From Hymenobacter ruricola (lineage in GTDB: Bacteria; Bacteroidota; Bacteroidia; Cytophagales; Hymenobacteraceae): a DNA stretch of 64,000 nt. The stretch covers positions 267,309-331,308 of the forward strand of contig NZ_JADQDM010000005.1 of assembly GCF_015694525.1 (NCBI RefSeq), given 5' to 3'. Below the pieces are notes generated by a model, which saw nothing but the letters and a program-made list of their open reading frames with translations, was not told the DNA's origin and searched no databases. Both the position numbers and the translations under genes were made by a program. Shown here in pieces: positions 1 through 8,563 of this stretch. The first letter of the stretch is position 1, and each line of letters begins with the position of its first letter.

Positions 1-48
1 TGTTTTTCAACGGGCCTGGCCCGGCTTGGGCGGCGCCTCGCCATCCCT

Positions 49-55
49 TACTTTG
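49..55 (+). promoter_or_regulatory. Bacteroidota-type -7 box
   Basis: TACTTTG lies 43 bp upstream of the aminotransferase start, with TTG at 27-29 separated by 19 bp. This fits the primary sigma consensus of Bacteroidota (TTG, about 19 bp, then TAnnTTTG). Confidence 0.5.
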
Positions 56-97
56 CACCACCCTCCGGCGGCCGGTGGCCTGCCTTCAACCCCTGCC

Positions 98-1252
98 ATG
101 TTGCTTCCCTCCAAACTCCCCGACGTCGGCGTCAGCATCTTCACCCAAATGACCTTGCTGGCCCAGGAAACCGGCGCCATCAACCTCGCCCAGGGCTTTC
201 CCAACTACGACCCGCCGCAGGCCCTGCTGGAGGCCCTGGCCCGCCACGCCCGCACCCCCGGCCACCACCAGTACGCGCCCATGCCCGGGCTGCCGCGGCT
301 GCGCGAGGCCATTGCGGCCCAGGTGGCCCGCCTGCAGCCCGACGCCCCCGCGCCCGACCCGGCCACCGAAATCACCATCACGGCCGGGGCCACCGAGGCG
401 CTGTACGCGGTGCTGGCCGCCGTGGTGCGCCCCGGCGACGAGGTGCTGGTGTTCGAGCCGGCCTATGATTTGTACGGCCCGGCCATCCGGCTGCAGGGCG
501 GCGTGCCGCGCTACGTGCGCCTGCCCGCCCCGCACTTCCGGCCCGACTGGGACGCCGTGCGCCGCGTGGTGTCGGCCCGCACCCGGCTGGTCATCGTCAA
601 CACGCCCCACAACCCCAGCGGCGCCATGTTCGGGGCCGAGGACTGGGACGCGCTGGCCAAGCTGCTGGCCGGCACCAACGCGCTGGTGCTCAGCGATGAG
701 GTGTACGAGCACCTGGTGTTTGATGGCACCCCGCACCGCAGCGCCCGCCAGCACGCGGAGTTGCGCGAGCGCAGCTTCGTGCTCTCGTCCTTCGGCAAAA
801 CCTACCACGCCACCGGCTGGAAGGTGGGCTACTGCCTGGCCCCGCCGGCCTTCACCACCGAGGTGCGCCGGGTGCACCAGTTCCTCACCTTCGCCGTGAG
901 CACGCCTACCCAGCACGCCCTCGCCGACGCCCTCGAAGCCGACCCCACCGACGCCCACGCCCGCGGCCTGGCCCCGTTTTACCAGGAAAAGCGCGACCGG
1001 TTCCGGGCCCTGCTCACGGCCGGCGGCTGGGACCTGCTGCCCGTGCCCGGCGGCTACTTCCAGCTGGCCCGCTACGACGCCTTCTCCCCGGCTTCCGACC
1101 TGGCCTTTGCCCAGCACCTGGCCCGCGAAAAAGGCGTGGCTGTGATTCCGGTTTCGGCCTTTTACCACAACGGGTTCGATGAGGGCCTGATTCGGTTCTG
1201 CTTCGCCAAAGAAGCCACCACGCTGGAGGCCGCGGCGGCGCGGCTGCGGTAG
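98..1252 (+). CDS. PLP-dependent methionine/aromatic aminotransferase (YbdL/KAT type)
   Basis: Cytosolic fold-type I aminotransferase of 384 residues. It likely transaminates methionine, glutamine or aromatic amino acids with 2-oxo acids such as 2-oxo-4-methylthiobutyrate. Visible family features are the N-terminal INLAQGFPNYDPP substrate loop, NTPHNPSGAMF, the cofactor aspartate in LSDEVYEHLVFDG, the Schiff-base lysine K234 in SSFGKTYHATGWK, and a C-terminal arginine region (GLIRFCF). The ATG at 98 is chosen because upstream in-frame codons overlap the promoter box at 49-55. The next gene on the same strand encodes an omega-amidase. That pairing is known from glutamine-transaminase pathways, where the amidase removes the oxo-glutaramate product, and it favours a methionine-salvage role. 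A palindromic repeat separates the two genes, so co-transcription is uncertain. Confidence 0.88.
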   Translation: MLLPSKLPDVGVSIFTQMTLLAQETGAINLAQGFPNYDPPQALLEALARHARTPGHHQYAPMPGLPRLREAIAAQVARLQPDAPAPDPATEITITAGATEALYAVLAAVVRPGDEVLVFEPAYDLYGPAIRLQGGVPRYVRLPAPHFRPDWDAVRRVVSARTRLVIVNTPHNPSGAMFGAEDWDALAKLLAGTNALVLSDEVYEHLVFDGTPHRSARQHAELRERSFVLSSFGKTYHATGWKVGYCLAPPAFTTEVRRVHQFLTFAVSTPTQHALADALEADPTDAHARGLAPFYQEKRDRFRALLTAGGWDLLPVPGGYFQLARYDAFSPASDLAFAQHLAREKGVAVIPVSAFYHNGFDEGLIRFCFAKEATTLEAAAARLR

Positions 1253-1253
1253 C

Positions 1254-1328
1254 TGTAGCGTGGACTCTGCGAGTCCGCGCATTACCAGAACGTTCGCCCG
1301 GGCGCGGACTCGCAGAGTCCACGCTACA
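1254..1328. repeat. Nested palindromic intergenic element
   Basis: Two perfect 27 bp inverted arms (1254-1280 and 1302-1328, core GCGTGGACTCTGCGAGTCC) flank a 21 bp spacer. Each arm contains a smaller palindrome (GGACTCTGCGAGTCC), so the arm can fold alone or with its partner. It starts 2 bp after the aminotransferase stop codon. It has the same nested design as the element at 51060-51167, with a different sequence. Confidence 0.8.
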
Positions 1329-1338
1329 ACCTCCTCCC

Positions 1339-2121
1339 ATGTCTGACCTCACCGTTTCCTTCCTCCAAACCGAGCTGCACTGGCAGGACGCCGCCGCTAA
1401 CCGCGCCAGCCTCGACCTGGCCCTGGCCCGCCTGGATGCCCCGACGGACCTCATCGTGCTGCCCGAGATGTTCACCACCGGCTTCAGCATGGACGCTGCC
1501 ACCCTGGCCGAGCCCATGGACGGGCCCACCGTGGCCTGGCTGCGCGCCCACGCCGCCGCTCACAACGCCGTGGTCACCGGCAGCGTCATCATCGAAGAAG
1601 GCGGGGCCTACTACAACCGCCTGCTGTGGGTGCGGCCCGACGGCAGCCTGAGCTACTACAACAAACGCCACCTCTTCACGCTGGCCGGCGAGCAGCACAC
1701 CTACACCCCGGGCCGCACCCGCCTGGTGGAGGAATGGCGCGGCTGGCGCATCTGCCCGCTGGTGTGCTACGACCTGCGCTTCCCCGTGTGGAGCCGCAAC
1801 CAGCCCGCCGCGCCCTACGACCTGCTCCTGTATGTGGCCAACTGGCCCGCCGTGCGCCGCACCGCCTGGACCACCCTGCTGCGCGCCCGCGCCATCGAGA
1901 ACGTGGCCTGCGCCCTGGGCGTGAACCGCATCGGCCACGACGGCCCAGGCCACGTCTACAGCGGCGACTCGGCCCTGCTCGACGCTCAGGGCAACTACCT
2001 CGTGGAGGCCCATGACCAGGCCGGCATCTTCACCCACGCCCTGCGCCGGGCCGAGCTGGACGGCTTCCGGGCCCGGTTCGCGGCGCTGAACGATGGGGAC
2101 GCTTTTGAGCTGCGCACGTAG
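1339..2121 (+). CDS. Carbon-nitrogen hydrolase, probable omega-amidase (YafV/Nit2 type)
   Basis: Nitrilase-superfamily amidohydrolase of 260 residues, cytosolic. The catalytic triad is visible: E43 in IVLPEMFTTGF, K109 in YYNKRHLF and C143 in CPLVCYDLRFPVW. The sequence NKRHLFTLAGE after the lysine is typical of the omega-amidase branch, which hydrolyses 2-oxoglutaramate or 2-oxosuccinamate to the dioxo acid and ammonia. Position directly after a glutamine-transaminase-like gene supports this role: the amidase would pull the transamination forward by removing its product. The start is the first ATG after the palindrome. Substrate preference is inferred from family and neighbour. Confidence 0.88.
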   Translation: MSDLTVSFLQTELHWQDAAANRASLDLALARLDAPTDLIVLPEMFTTGFSMDAATLAEPMDGPTVAWLRAHAAAHNAVVTGSVIIEEGGAYYNRLLWVRPDGSLSYYNKRHLFTLAGEQHTYTPGRTRLVEEWRGWRICPLVCYDLRFPVWSRNQPAAPYDLLLYVANWPAVRRTAWTTLLRARAIENVACALGVNRIGHDGPGHVYSGDSALLDAQGNYLVEAHDQAGIFTHALRRAELDGFRARFAALNDGDAFELRT

Positions 2122-2134
2122 GGGGCGGGGCGTT

Positions 2135-2312
2135 TGTCATTGCGAGCGCAGCGAAGCAATCCTTCCTCAACACCAGACTCTTCCTTTCACCAAAAAGCCC
2201 CGGCACTGTGCAGTGTCGGGGCTTTCGTTATTGCCTAGCAAAGGGGCTTTGTCACATTGATAGGCGGGTCGCTGAGAACAGAACGGATTGCTTCGCTGCG
2301 CTCGCAATGACA
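2135..2312. repeat. Long inverted-repeat element containing a terminator
   Basis: Perfect 28 bp inverted ends (TGTCATTGCGAGCGCAGCGA... at 2135-2162 and its complement at 2285-2312) bound a 178 bp element between two convergent genes. The centre carries an independent hairpin (2193-2225). The ends resemble the other hairpin elements of this window in their GAGCGCAGCGAAGCA core. A truncated end of the same type (ATTGCGAGCGC) sits near 13415. Confidence 0.75.
2193..2225. terminator. Bidirectional hairpin terminator
   Basis: AAAGCCCCGGCACTG and CAGTGTCGGGGCTTT pair with one G-T mismatch and a 2-3 nt loop, between the convergent omega-amidase gene and the T9SS cargo gene. The A/T-flanked GC stem suits termination from both sides. 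Confidence 0.7.
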
Positions 2313-2331
2313 CACCCTGCTGCCTTTCGCC

Positions 2332-4659
2332 TTACTGCACGGCCAGCCGCTGCACGGCGGTGGCGCCATCGGGCCCCACGGCGCGCACCAGATATACGCC
2401 GGCGGCCAGACCACTCAGGTTGAGGGCGTGGCGGCGCTGGGCCTCGTCGAGGGTGCGCACCACGCGGCCGGTCAGGTCCAGCAGGGTGAGGCGGGTGGGG
2501 CGGGCGGTTTCGACGGTGGCGGTGGCCGTGGCGGGGTTGGGGTACACGCTCAGGGCCAGGGCGGCCGCGGCTTCGGTGCGGGTGGCCGTGATGGTGCGGT
2601 TGCGGGTGGCGAAGCTCAGCAGCCCGCCGGACTGGGTGCCCACCAGCAGCTCGGGGGCGCCGTCGGCGTTGAGGTCGGCGGCGGCCAGGCCGTAGAAGGC
2701 GTAGGAGTCGAGGCCCAGGCGGGTGGGCTCGTAGGCATTGGTGCGAGTGTTATACAGCAAATCGGTGCGTTCCAGGAAGATGCCGACCTGCGTGCGGTAG
2801 TTGCTGAAGAAGCGCAGGTAGCCCGTGGCGTCGGCCGTGAGCAGGTCGGGCAGGCCGTCACCGTCGAAGTCGGCCACGGTGGGGGCCAGGTTCTCGGGCC
2901 GGGAGCCGTCGGCGGTGCGGATGTGGCCAAAGTCGTTATCCACCAGCACAAAGGCGCTGTCGAGGGGCCCGCGGCCGCGGTTGCGGAAGTAGCGCAGGGC
3001 CATGCCCGGCTCGCGGGCTTCGTTGGTGCCGATGAGCATATCGACGAAGCCGTCGTTGTCCACATCAGTGAAATAAGGCGTGTCTTCCCGCTCGTAGGGC
3101 AGCACGCCGTCGGTGGGGGCCGGGTTGGTGGGCTTGGTGGAGGTGGCCGGGCCTTGCGGCTGGAAAATGACGGACGCCGCTTGGTTGAAGGCGACCGGGG
3201 CGCCGGCGGGCGCGGTGTTCAGCACGTAGGCAATCACGTTGGTGGCCCGGTCCCAGGAGGCAAACGCCAGGTCGAGGGCGCCGTCGCGGTTCAGGTCCAC
3301 CAGCGCGGGCTTGATGCCCAGCAGCTGCCGGGCACTGAAGCCCAGGTAGTCGTCGGTTATCAGCTTGAATACGGGCCGGGTGCGGGTGCCCACGTTGCGG
3401 TAGTACGCAATGGTGGCGCGGTACGCACCGTTGACGCGGTCGGCGTGGTTGGCCACCAGCAGGTCGGTCAGGCCGTCGCCGTCGATGTCGCCGAAGGCCG
3501 GCGCGGCGCCTTCGCTCACGTCAATCATCGTGTTCTGCAAAAAGCCGTTGGGCTGAAAGGCGTACGCGGGCGCGCCGCTGGCGGCCGAGTTGGTGAAGAG
3601 CTGGATGTGGTTGCGCATGCTCACCAAGTCCGACGTGTTGCTCACCATATTCGGCGCCACCACCAGGTCGGGGCGGCCATCGAAGTTGGCATCGAAGGAA
3701 TACCCGGACGGAAACACCGGCACCCGCGCCGGCGCGGCCGCCGACGGAAAGCTGGCGCTGATGCCGGCCTGGGTGAGCAGCGGCGCCGCCGTGGTGCCCT
3801 GGTTGAGCAGGCGCGCAAGCTCGGGGCAGTTGTCGCGCCCGTCGAGCAGGTCCTGGTCGCCGTCGCCGTCCAGGTCTATCAGCAGCAGGCTATGGCCGCC
3901 GGTGTGCGTGGTCTTGTTGGCCGTGAAGCAGGTCTGGTTGTTGAACTGGTAGGCGGCGCAGGAGGCGCAGGCGGCCCGGATGCCGCCCCAGTTGGTGGCG
4001 GTTTGCTCGAAGGTGAGGGCGCCGCCGCAGGTGCCGGGGCTGGTGTTGATGTACTGCTCGATGAAGATGGAGTTGATGAAATCATACGTCATGATGTCGA
4101 GCTTGCCATCGCCGTTGACGTCCTGAATGGCGGGCAGGTTATAGCCGCCTATCTGCAGGTTGGCCGTGCCGCTGAAAGGGCCCGAGTACCGCAGCTGCCG
4201 GCTGGCCACCTGGAACTGCACCTGCCCGTTCACCAGCACGTTGCGCAGCACCACGATGTTGCCGCCCTGGTAGAAGGTGAAGATGTCGGGGCGGCCGTCG
4301 CAGTCGTAGTCGCGCAGCAGCACCCAGCCGCGCAGGCTGTCCGGGAAAATGGACTCGTACTGCGGCGCGTAGAGCCAGCGGCGGTCGGCGGGCGTGCCCG
4401 GCGCGGCCACGTTCAGGAACGTGTAGCTGCGGCTGGTTTCGTGGTCGAAGGCGTAGAGGTCCTGCTGGCCGTCGTTGTCGAGGTCGATGGTGCTGAACTG
4501 GGGCGAATTGAGGCCGCCGGCCCAGGCGTTGGCCAGGGTGTCGGTGCCGTGCACCACCTTGGCCGCGGCGCGGTACTCAAATCCAAAGCGGTTGCTTTGG
4601 GCGCGCGCCGCGAAAGAAAAAGCCAGCAGCGCCAGCAAAAAAACGTAGGAACGAAGCAT
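2332..4659 (-). CDS. Secreted FG-GAP/VCBS-repeat protein with T9SS C-terminal domain
   Basis: Exported protein of 775 residues. A signal peptide (MLRSYVFLLALLAFSFAARA) is followed by a beta-propeller-like series of FG-GAP/VCBS repeats. These are recognised by recurrent acidic calcium-type loops: DLDNDGQQDL, DVNGDGKLDIM, DLDGDGDQDLL, DIDGDGLTDLL, DVDNDGFVDML and DFDGDGLPDLL. The last ~75 residues (LSVYPNPATATATVE ... GLAAGVYLVRAVG) form a type A T9SS sorting domain, so the protein should reach the cell surface or medium. The ATG at 4659 is chosen over an in-frame start 21 codons upstream because it begins directly at the signal peptide. No enzymatic motif is visible; a role in surface adhesion or ligand binding is only inferred from the fold. 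Confidence 0.85.
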   Translation of the reverse strand: MLRSYVFLLALLAFSFAARAQSNRFGFEYRAAAKVVHGTDTLANAWAGGLNSPQFSTIDLDNDGQQDLYAFDHETSRSYTFLNVAAPGTPADRRWLYAPQYESIFPDSLRGWVLLRDYDCDGRPDIFTFYQGGNIVVLRNVLVNGQVQFQVASRQLRYSGPFSGTANLQIGGYNLPAIQDVNGDGKLDIMTYDFINSIFIEQYINTSPGTCGGALTFEQTATNWGGIRAACASCAAYQFNNQTCFTANKTTHTGGHSLLLIDLDGDGDQDLLDGRDNCPELARLLNQGTTAAPLLTQAGISASFPSAAAPARVPVFPSGYSFDANFDGRPDLVVAPNMVSNTSDLVSMRNHIQLFTNSAASGAPAYAFQPNGFLQNTMIDVSEGAAPAFGDIDGDGLTDLLVANHADRVNGAYRATIAYYRNVGTRTRPVFKLITDDYLGFSARQLLGIKPALVDLNRDGALDLAFASWDRATNVIAYVLNTAPAGAPVAFNQAASVIFQPQGPATSTKPTNPAPTDGVLPYEREDTPYFTDVDNDGFVDMLIGTNEAREPGMALRYFRNRGRGPLDSAFVLVDNDFGHIRTADGSRPENLAPTVADFDGDGLPDLLTADATGYLRFFSNYRTQVGIFLERTDLLYNTRTNAYEPTRLGLDSYAFYGLAAADLNADGAPELLVGTQSGGLLSFATRNRTITATRTEAAAALALSVYPNPATATATVETARPTRLTLLDLTGRVVRTLDEAQRRHALNLSGLAAGVYLVRAVGPDGATAVQRLAVQ

Positions 4660-4719
4660 AAGCAGCAAGAGCGGACGTAAGGAAAGAAGGACTGCCCGGC
4701 GCAGTACAAAAATCACGCC

Positions 4720-4727
4720 CACCTTTG
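4720..4727 (+). promoter_or_regulatory. Probable -7 box of murF
   Basis: CACCTTTG (one mismatch to TAnnTTTG) lies 34 bp before the ATG at 4761. It argues against the alternative in-frame start at 4725, which would lie inside the promoter. Confidence 0.4.
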
Positions 4728-4760
4728 CAGCAAGTTACACCCGGCAACCCGTTTCCGTTC

Positions 4761-6068
4761 ATGCCCAGCCCGCTTTACTCCCATTATCTGGCCGCCGGTG
4801 GCCTCGTCAGCACCGACTCGCGCCAGCCCCAGCCCGGCACCCTGTTTTTTGCCCTGAACGGGCCCAGCTTCCGCGGCGCGGCCTTCGCGCCCCAGGCCCT
4901 GGCGCAGGGCGCCCGCCACGCCGTGGTGGACGACGAAGCCCTGGCCGCCACCGACCCGGCCCGCTACACCTTCGCCCCCGACCCGCTGCGGGCGCTGCAG
5001 GAGCTGGCCCGGGAGCACCGCGCGCAGTTCCAGCACCCCGTGCTGGCCGTGACGGGCTCCAACGGCAAAACCACCACCAAAGAGCTGCTCACGGCCGTGC
5101 TGGCCCAGCAGTTCAAGGTGCTGGCCACGATAGGCAACCTCAACAACCACATCGGCGTGCCGCTCACGCTGCTGCGCCTGCGGCTGGAGGAGCACGACTT
5201 TGCGGTGGTGGAAATGGGCGCCAACCACCGGGGCGAAATCGCCGACTACTGCCAGTGGGCCCGGCCCACCCACGGCCTCATCACCAACATCGGCCTGGCC
5301 CACCTCGAAGGCTTCGGCGGGCCCGAGGGCGTGGCCCTGGGCAAGGGCGAGTTGTTCGACTACCTGGCCCGCACCGGCGGCACGGCCTTTGTGAACACGC
5401 TGGACGCCCGCCTGCCCGGCCTGGCCGCGGCCGTGCCCACCCGCCTCACCTACCCCGGCCCCGCAGATACCTATCCGGCCACGCTGCTTGCGGCCGCGCC
5501 CGCCGTGGCTCTGCGCCTGGCCGACGGCACCGACGTGGCCGCCCAGCTCACCGGCGACTACAACTTCCCCAACCTGGCCGCCGCCGCCGCCGTGGGCCTG
5601 CACTTCGGCGTGGCGCCGGAGCGTGTGGCCGCCGCGCTGGCCCAGTACAACCCCCAGAATAACCGCTCTCAGTTGCTGCGCACCGCGCGCGGCAACGACC
5701 TCATCCTCGACGCCTACAACGCCAACCCCAGCAGCATGGCGGCGGCCCTGCGCAGCTTCGCCGCTCGCCCCGGCGCCCCGGCCGACAAGCTGGTGATTCT
5801 GGGCGACATGTTCGAGCTGGGCGACGCCAGCCGCGCCGAGCACCGCGCTTTGGGCAAGCTGCTTCTTGGCCTGGGGCTGGGCGGCGCCATCCTCATCGGC
5901 CCCGAAATGGCGCAGGCCTGGAACAAGTGCGCCCCGGCCAACACCCTGCACTTCCACACCAAAGAAGCCGCCGTGGACTGGCTCCGACGCCAGCCCCTCA
6001 CGGGCCGCCAAATCCTGCTCAAAGGCTCGCGCGGCATGGGCCTGGAAACGCTGCTGCCGCTGCTGTGA
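4761..6068 (+). CDS. murF: UDP-N-acetylmuramoyl-tripeptide--D-alanyl-D-alanine ligase
   Basis: ATP-dependent Mur ligase that adds D-Ala-D-Ala to the UDP-MurNAc tripeptide, the last cytoplasmic amino-acid addition in peptidoglycan precursor synthesis. The 435 residues show the MurF-type N-terminal domain (STDSRQPQPGTLFFALNG), the central ATPase P-loop (VTGSNGKTTTKELL, about residues 97-110), GNLNNHIGVPLTLLRL and VVEMGANHRGEI in the substrate region, and the ligase C-domain entry LDAYNANPSSM. Length is normal for the family. It stands alone here and not in a mur/fts cluster, which is common in Bacteroidota. A hairpin element follows its stop codon. Confidence 0.95.
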   Translation: MPSPLYSHYLAAGGLVSTDSRQPQPGTLFFALNGPSFRGAAFAPQALAQGARHAVVDDEALAATDPARYTFAPDPLRALQELAREHRAQFQHPVLAVTGSNGKTTTKELLTAVLAQQFKVLATIGNLNNHIGVPLTLLRLRLEEHDFAVVEMGANHRGEIADYCQWARPTHGLITNIGLAHLEGFGGPEGVALGKGELFDYLARTGGTAFVNTLDARLPGLAAAVPTRLTYPGPADTYPATLLAAAPAVALRLADGTDVAAQLTGDYNFPNLAAAAAVGLHFGVAPERVAAALAQYNPQNNRSQLLRTARGNDLILDAYNANPSSMAAALRSFAARPGAPADKLVILGDMFELGDASRAEHRALGKLLLGLGLGGAILIGPEMAQAWNKCAPANTLHFHTKEAAVDWLRRQPLTGRQILLKGSRGMGLETLLPLL

Positions 6069-6083
6069 TGGTGGGTTGGCGCG

Positions 6084-6188
6084 GCGGTAGAACGTCATGT
6101 CGAGCGCAGCCGAGACATCTCGCGTGCTGCCAGTAATTAGTTTTCCGCGGCGAGATGTCTCGACAAGCTCGACATGACGTTCTACCGC
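6084..6188. repeat. Hairpin element (GTCATGTCGAG type) after murF
   Basis: Inverted ends GCGGTAGAACGTCATGTCGA (6084-6103) and its complement ending at 6188 pair across ~105 bp, with a further inner pair (GAGACATCTCGC / GCGAGATGTCTC). It lies between convergent murF and rfbC, where it could also act as terminator. It is a divergent member of the family at 8403, 11232, 17235, 61191 and 63074. Confidence 0.75.
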
Positions 6189-6208
6189 ACCATTTCACCA
6201 ACCCACTA

Positions 6209-6757
6209 CTAAAAGGGGCTCTCGAACTCGGCCAGGGTGGGCAGGGTGGCGTCTTTGGGCGACACCAGGGCGTCGGTGATGCCCCAGTCGATGCCCAGGG
6301 CGGGGTCGTTCCAGCGCAGGCCGCCTTCGCTGGCGGGGGCGTAGTAGTCCGAGCATTTGTAGAGGAAGAGCGTGTCGTCTTCCAGGGCCATGAAGCCGTG
6401 GGCAAAGCCGGCGGGAATGAACAGGATGTTGCCCACGGCGGCGCTGAGCTCCACCTGGGAGTGCCGGCCGTAGGTGGGCGAGGTGCGGCGCAGGTCCACC
6501 ACCACATCGCGCACGCGGCCCTGGGCCACCCGCACGAGTTTGGCCTGCGCGTGGGGCGGGCGCTGGAAGTGCAGCCCGCGCACCACGCCCGGCTGCGACT
6601 TCGACTGGTTGTCCTGCACCCAGTTAATTTCCGACGGCAAGCCCAGCGCCTGCATCTGACGGGCGCTGTAGGTTTCGTAGAACACGCCCCGCGGGTCGCC
6701 GAAGAGGCGGGGAATAAATTCGATGAGTCCGGGCAGGGCGTGGGGTTTAGCTTGCAT
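6209..6757 (-). CDS. rfbC: dTDP-4-dehydrorhamnose 3,5-epimerase
   Basis: Cupin-fold epimerase of 182 residues that converts dTDP-4-keto-6-deoxyglucose to dTDP-4-keto-L-rhamnose for surface polysaccharide synthesis. Family motifs visible are FGDPRGVFYETYSARQM, the catalytic His region GVVRGLHFQRPPHAQAKLV, VVVDLRRTSPTYG, and the lid FIPAGFAHGFMALED. It lies 38 bp downstream of a glycosyltransferase on the same strand. It also has its own near-perfect promoter box (6763-6770). Other rhamnose-pathway genes (rfbA, rfbB, rfbD) are not in the window. The start at 6757 follows that box and matches the usual N-terminus. Confidence 0.93.
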   Translation of the reverse strand: MQAKPHALPGLIEFIPRLFGDPRGVFYETYSARQMQALGLPSEINWVQDNQSKSQPGVVRGLHFQRPPHAQAKLVRVAQGRVRDVVVDLRRTSPTYGRHSQVELSAAVGNILFIPAGFAHGFMALEDDTLFLYKCSDYYAPASEGGLRWNDPALGIDWGITDALVSPKDATLPTLAEFESPF

Positions 6758-6762
6758 TGAGG

Positions 6763-6770
6763 CAAAGGTA
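6763..6770 (-). promoter_or_regulatory. -7 box of rfbC
   Basis: On the minus strand this reads TACCTTTG, a perfect TAnnTTTG match. The rfbC ATG begins 13 nt downstream, so the transcript would be nearly leaderless. Confidence 0.55.
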
Positions 6771-6795
6771 GGACGGGCCCGGGCCTCCGGCGGGG

Positions 6796-7908
6796 TCATT
6801 TCTTTACCTCGGCCACGGCCGAAACGTATTTGTCGAGCACCAGCTTTTCGTCGAATTTGGTTTCGGCCAGGTAGCGGCTGTTCTGGCCCATGCCGCGCAG
6901 GTCGGCGTCGTTCAGGCGCAGCACTTGCAGCATTTTGGCGGCCAGGTCGGGGCCGCTGCGCACCTGGCAGAGGAAGCCGTTGCGGCCGTCCACCACGGTT
7001 TCGCGGCAGCCGGGCACGTCGGTGGTTACCAGGGGCTTGCCCACGGCGGCGGCTTCGAGCAGGGTTTTGGGTGTGCCTTCGCGGTAGCTGGGCAGCACCA
7101 CGCAGTCGGCGCGGTGCAGGTGGGCGGCCACGTCGTCGGAGCGGCCCAGGTACTCGATGTCGCCGCTCTTCAGCCACTCCTCAAACGTGGCGCGCGGCAC
7201 GCCCACGCCGCCCGCCTCGTCGAGCCCGCCCAGCAGCTGGATGCGGGTGCCCGGCACGGCCGCCCGAACGATTTTGGCGGCTTCGAAATACTCCACCACG
7301 CCTTTCTCGTAGAGCACTCGCGCCACCATCAGAAACACGAACGGGGTTTGGCGCACGAACTGCGCGGCCGGCCGGAACCGGTCGGTGTCGACGCCGGAGC
7401 CGGGCAGCAGGTCGGTGATTTCGCGGCGCACCAGGCCGTTTTCGAGGAACAGCTGCCGGTCGTCGCCGTTCTGGAAGAAGATTTTGGCCGGGAAGCGGAA
7501 GGCGAAGCGGTAGAGCGCCAGCGCCACCTTGCTCACGAAGTTTTTCACGATGAACACCGTGCCCAGCCCGCTCACGTTGTTGATGCTGGGAATGCCGGCC
7601 AGCCGGGCCGCGATGCTGCCGTAGATATTGGGCTTGATGGTGTAGTGCAGCACCACGTCGGGCTTTTCGCGCTTGTAAATCTGGTAGAAGCGGCGCGTGA
7701 GGGCGGCGTCCTTCACGGGGTTGGTGCCCTTGTTTTCCATCAGAATGGGCACGTAGCGGCAGCCGAGCTCGGTTTCGAGGCGCTGCGAGTAGTCATCGGG
7801 CGGGGCAATGGCCAGCACTTCGTGGCCGGCGGCCTGCAGGGCCCGCACGAGGCTGGCGCGAAAATTCCAGATGTTCCAGCTGGTGTTGATGACGAGGGCG
7901 ACGCGCAC
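6796..7908 (-). CDS. GT4-family glycosyltransferase (PglA/CapM-like)
   Basis: Retaining GT-B glycosyltransferase of 370 residues, probably adding a sugar to a lipid-linked surface glycan. The N-terminal domain begins VRVALVINTSWNIWNFR, the family's acceptor-side motif. FLENGLVRREITDLLPGSGVD marks the domain linker and DCVVLPSYREGTPKTLLEAAAVG the nucleotide-sugar E-x7-E region. No ATG fits the family N-terminus, so the GTG at 7908 is chosen; longer in-frame readings upstream run through low-complexity intergenic sequence. It precedes rfbC, so both may act in one rhamnose-containing polysaccharide. A GACCTTTG box on the minus strand (7953-7960) may be its promoter. Confidence 0.82.
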   Translation of the reverse strand: MRVALVINTSWNIWNFRASLVRALQAAGHEVLAIAPPDDYSQRLETELGCRYVPILMENKGTNPVKDAALTRRFYQIYKREKPDVVLHYTIKPNIYGSIAARLAGIPSINNVSGLGTVFIVKNFVSKVALALYRFAFRFPAKIFFQNGDDRQLFLENGLVRREITDLLPGSGVDTDRFRPAAQFVRQTPFVFLMVARVLYEKGVVEYFEAAKIVRAAVPGTRIQLLGGLDEAGGVGVPRATFEEWLKSGDIEYLGRSDDVAAHLHRADCVVLPSYREGTPKTLLEAAAVGKPLVTTDVPGCRETVVDGRNGFLCQVRSGPDLAAKMLQVLRLNDADLRGMGQNSRYLAETKFDEKLVLDKYVSAVAEVKK

Positions 7909-8059
7909 TTTTTTGGGGTAAGGGGGTACGGGGGTAGGCGGGTATGAGGGGGCAAAGGTCGGGCCTACGGCGCGTTTACAACTAGTGTCTGGGCGCCCAC
8001 GCCTCCTGCCTTCCCTCCCACCCCCATCCCCTCCTACCCTCATTCCCTCAATATTCCGG

Positions 8060-8066
8060 TACTTTG
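8060..8066 (+). promoter_or_regulatory. -7 box of the cytochrome c gene
   Basis: TACTTTG lies 33 bp upstream of the ATG at 8093, matching the TAnnTTTG class with one base fewer between TA and TTTG. Confidence 0.4.
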
Positions 8067-8092
8067 CGGCCTGATTTTGTGTTAGCCCCGGT

Positions 8093-8383
8093 ATGAATGT
8101 TCGACTTTTGACGCTGCTGTTCCTGTTGCCGCAACCGGCGCTGGCGGGACCGCCGCAGGTGCTGCCCGGCCAGGCCCTCTTCCAAAAAAACTGCGTGCGC
8201 TGCCACGGCGCCAACGGCAAGAAAGGCGCCAACGGCGCCCACGACCTCACCAAGAGCAACCTCAACGCCTTTGGGCGCACCTACCTGGTGACCAACGGCA
8301 TGGGCAAGATGCCGGCCTTCGGCAAAATGCTCACGCCCGAGCAGGTGCAGCAGGTGGTGGCGTATTCGCTCACGCTGAAGTAG
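8093..8383 (+). CDS. Small periplasmic c-type cytochrome
   Basis: Monoheme class I cytochrome c of 96 residues, an electron carrier outside the inner membrane. It has a signal peptide (MNVRLLTLLFLLPQPALA), the heme-binding motif CVRCH (C34, C37, H38), and a probable axial methionine M73 in GKMPAFGKML. The final helix TPEQVQQVVAYSLTL is typical. It stands alone between a glycosyltransferase and hflX, so its redox partners cannot be deduced from context. Confidence 0.9.
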   Translation: MNVRLLTLLFLLPQPALAGPPQVLPGQALFQKNCVRCHGANGKKGANGAHDLTKSNLNAFGRTYLVTNGMGKMPAFGKMLTPEQVQQVVAYSLTLK

Positions 8384-8402
8384 CAGGGGCGCGGGGCACG
8401 CC

Positions 8403-8500
8403 CGTCATGCAGCGCGCAGCGAAGCATCTTTACTGCTGTAGTGACTCAATTGACTAGATTACTGCTGCGGTAAAGGTGCTTCGCTGCGCGCTGCATGACG
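8403..8500. repeat. Hairpin element, GTCATGC family
   Basis: Inverted ends CGTCATGCAGCGCGCAGCGA... (from 8403) and the complement ending at 8500 pair over ~31 bp, with a loop of ~37 bp rich in A/T. A GAAGCATCTTTAC core is shared with the copies at 11232, 17235, 61191 and 63074. It begins 19 bp after the cytochrome stop codon. Confidence 0.85.
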
Positions 8501-8563
8501 TTCCTTTTGGCTGAATTTGCGTTTACGGCTTTAGCCACTCCTTTCCAATTCCGACAACTTCCC

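Noticed and set aside
2428..4680. Very long plus-strand open frame rich in Gly/Val/Ala
   Set aside because: It is a shadow of the T9SS cargo gene on the other strand; composition and lack of motifs are typical of high-GC antisense frames.
6758..7177. Extended N-terminus of rfbC running into the glycosyltransferase
   Set aside because: The extension lies in another frame of a clear glycosyltransferase gene, and a promoter box and the family N-terminus place the start at 6757.
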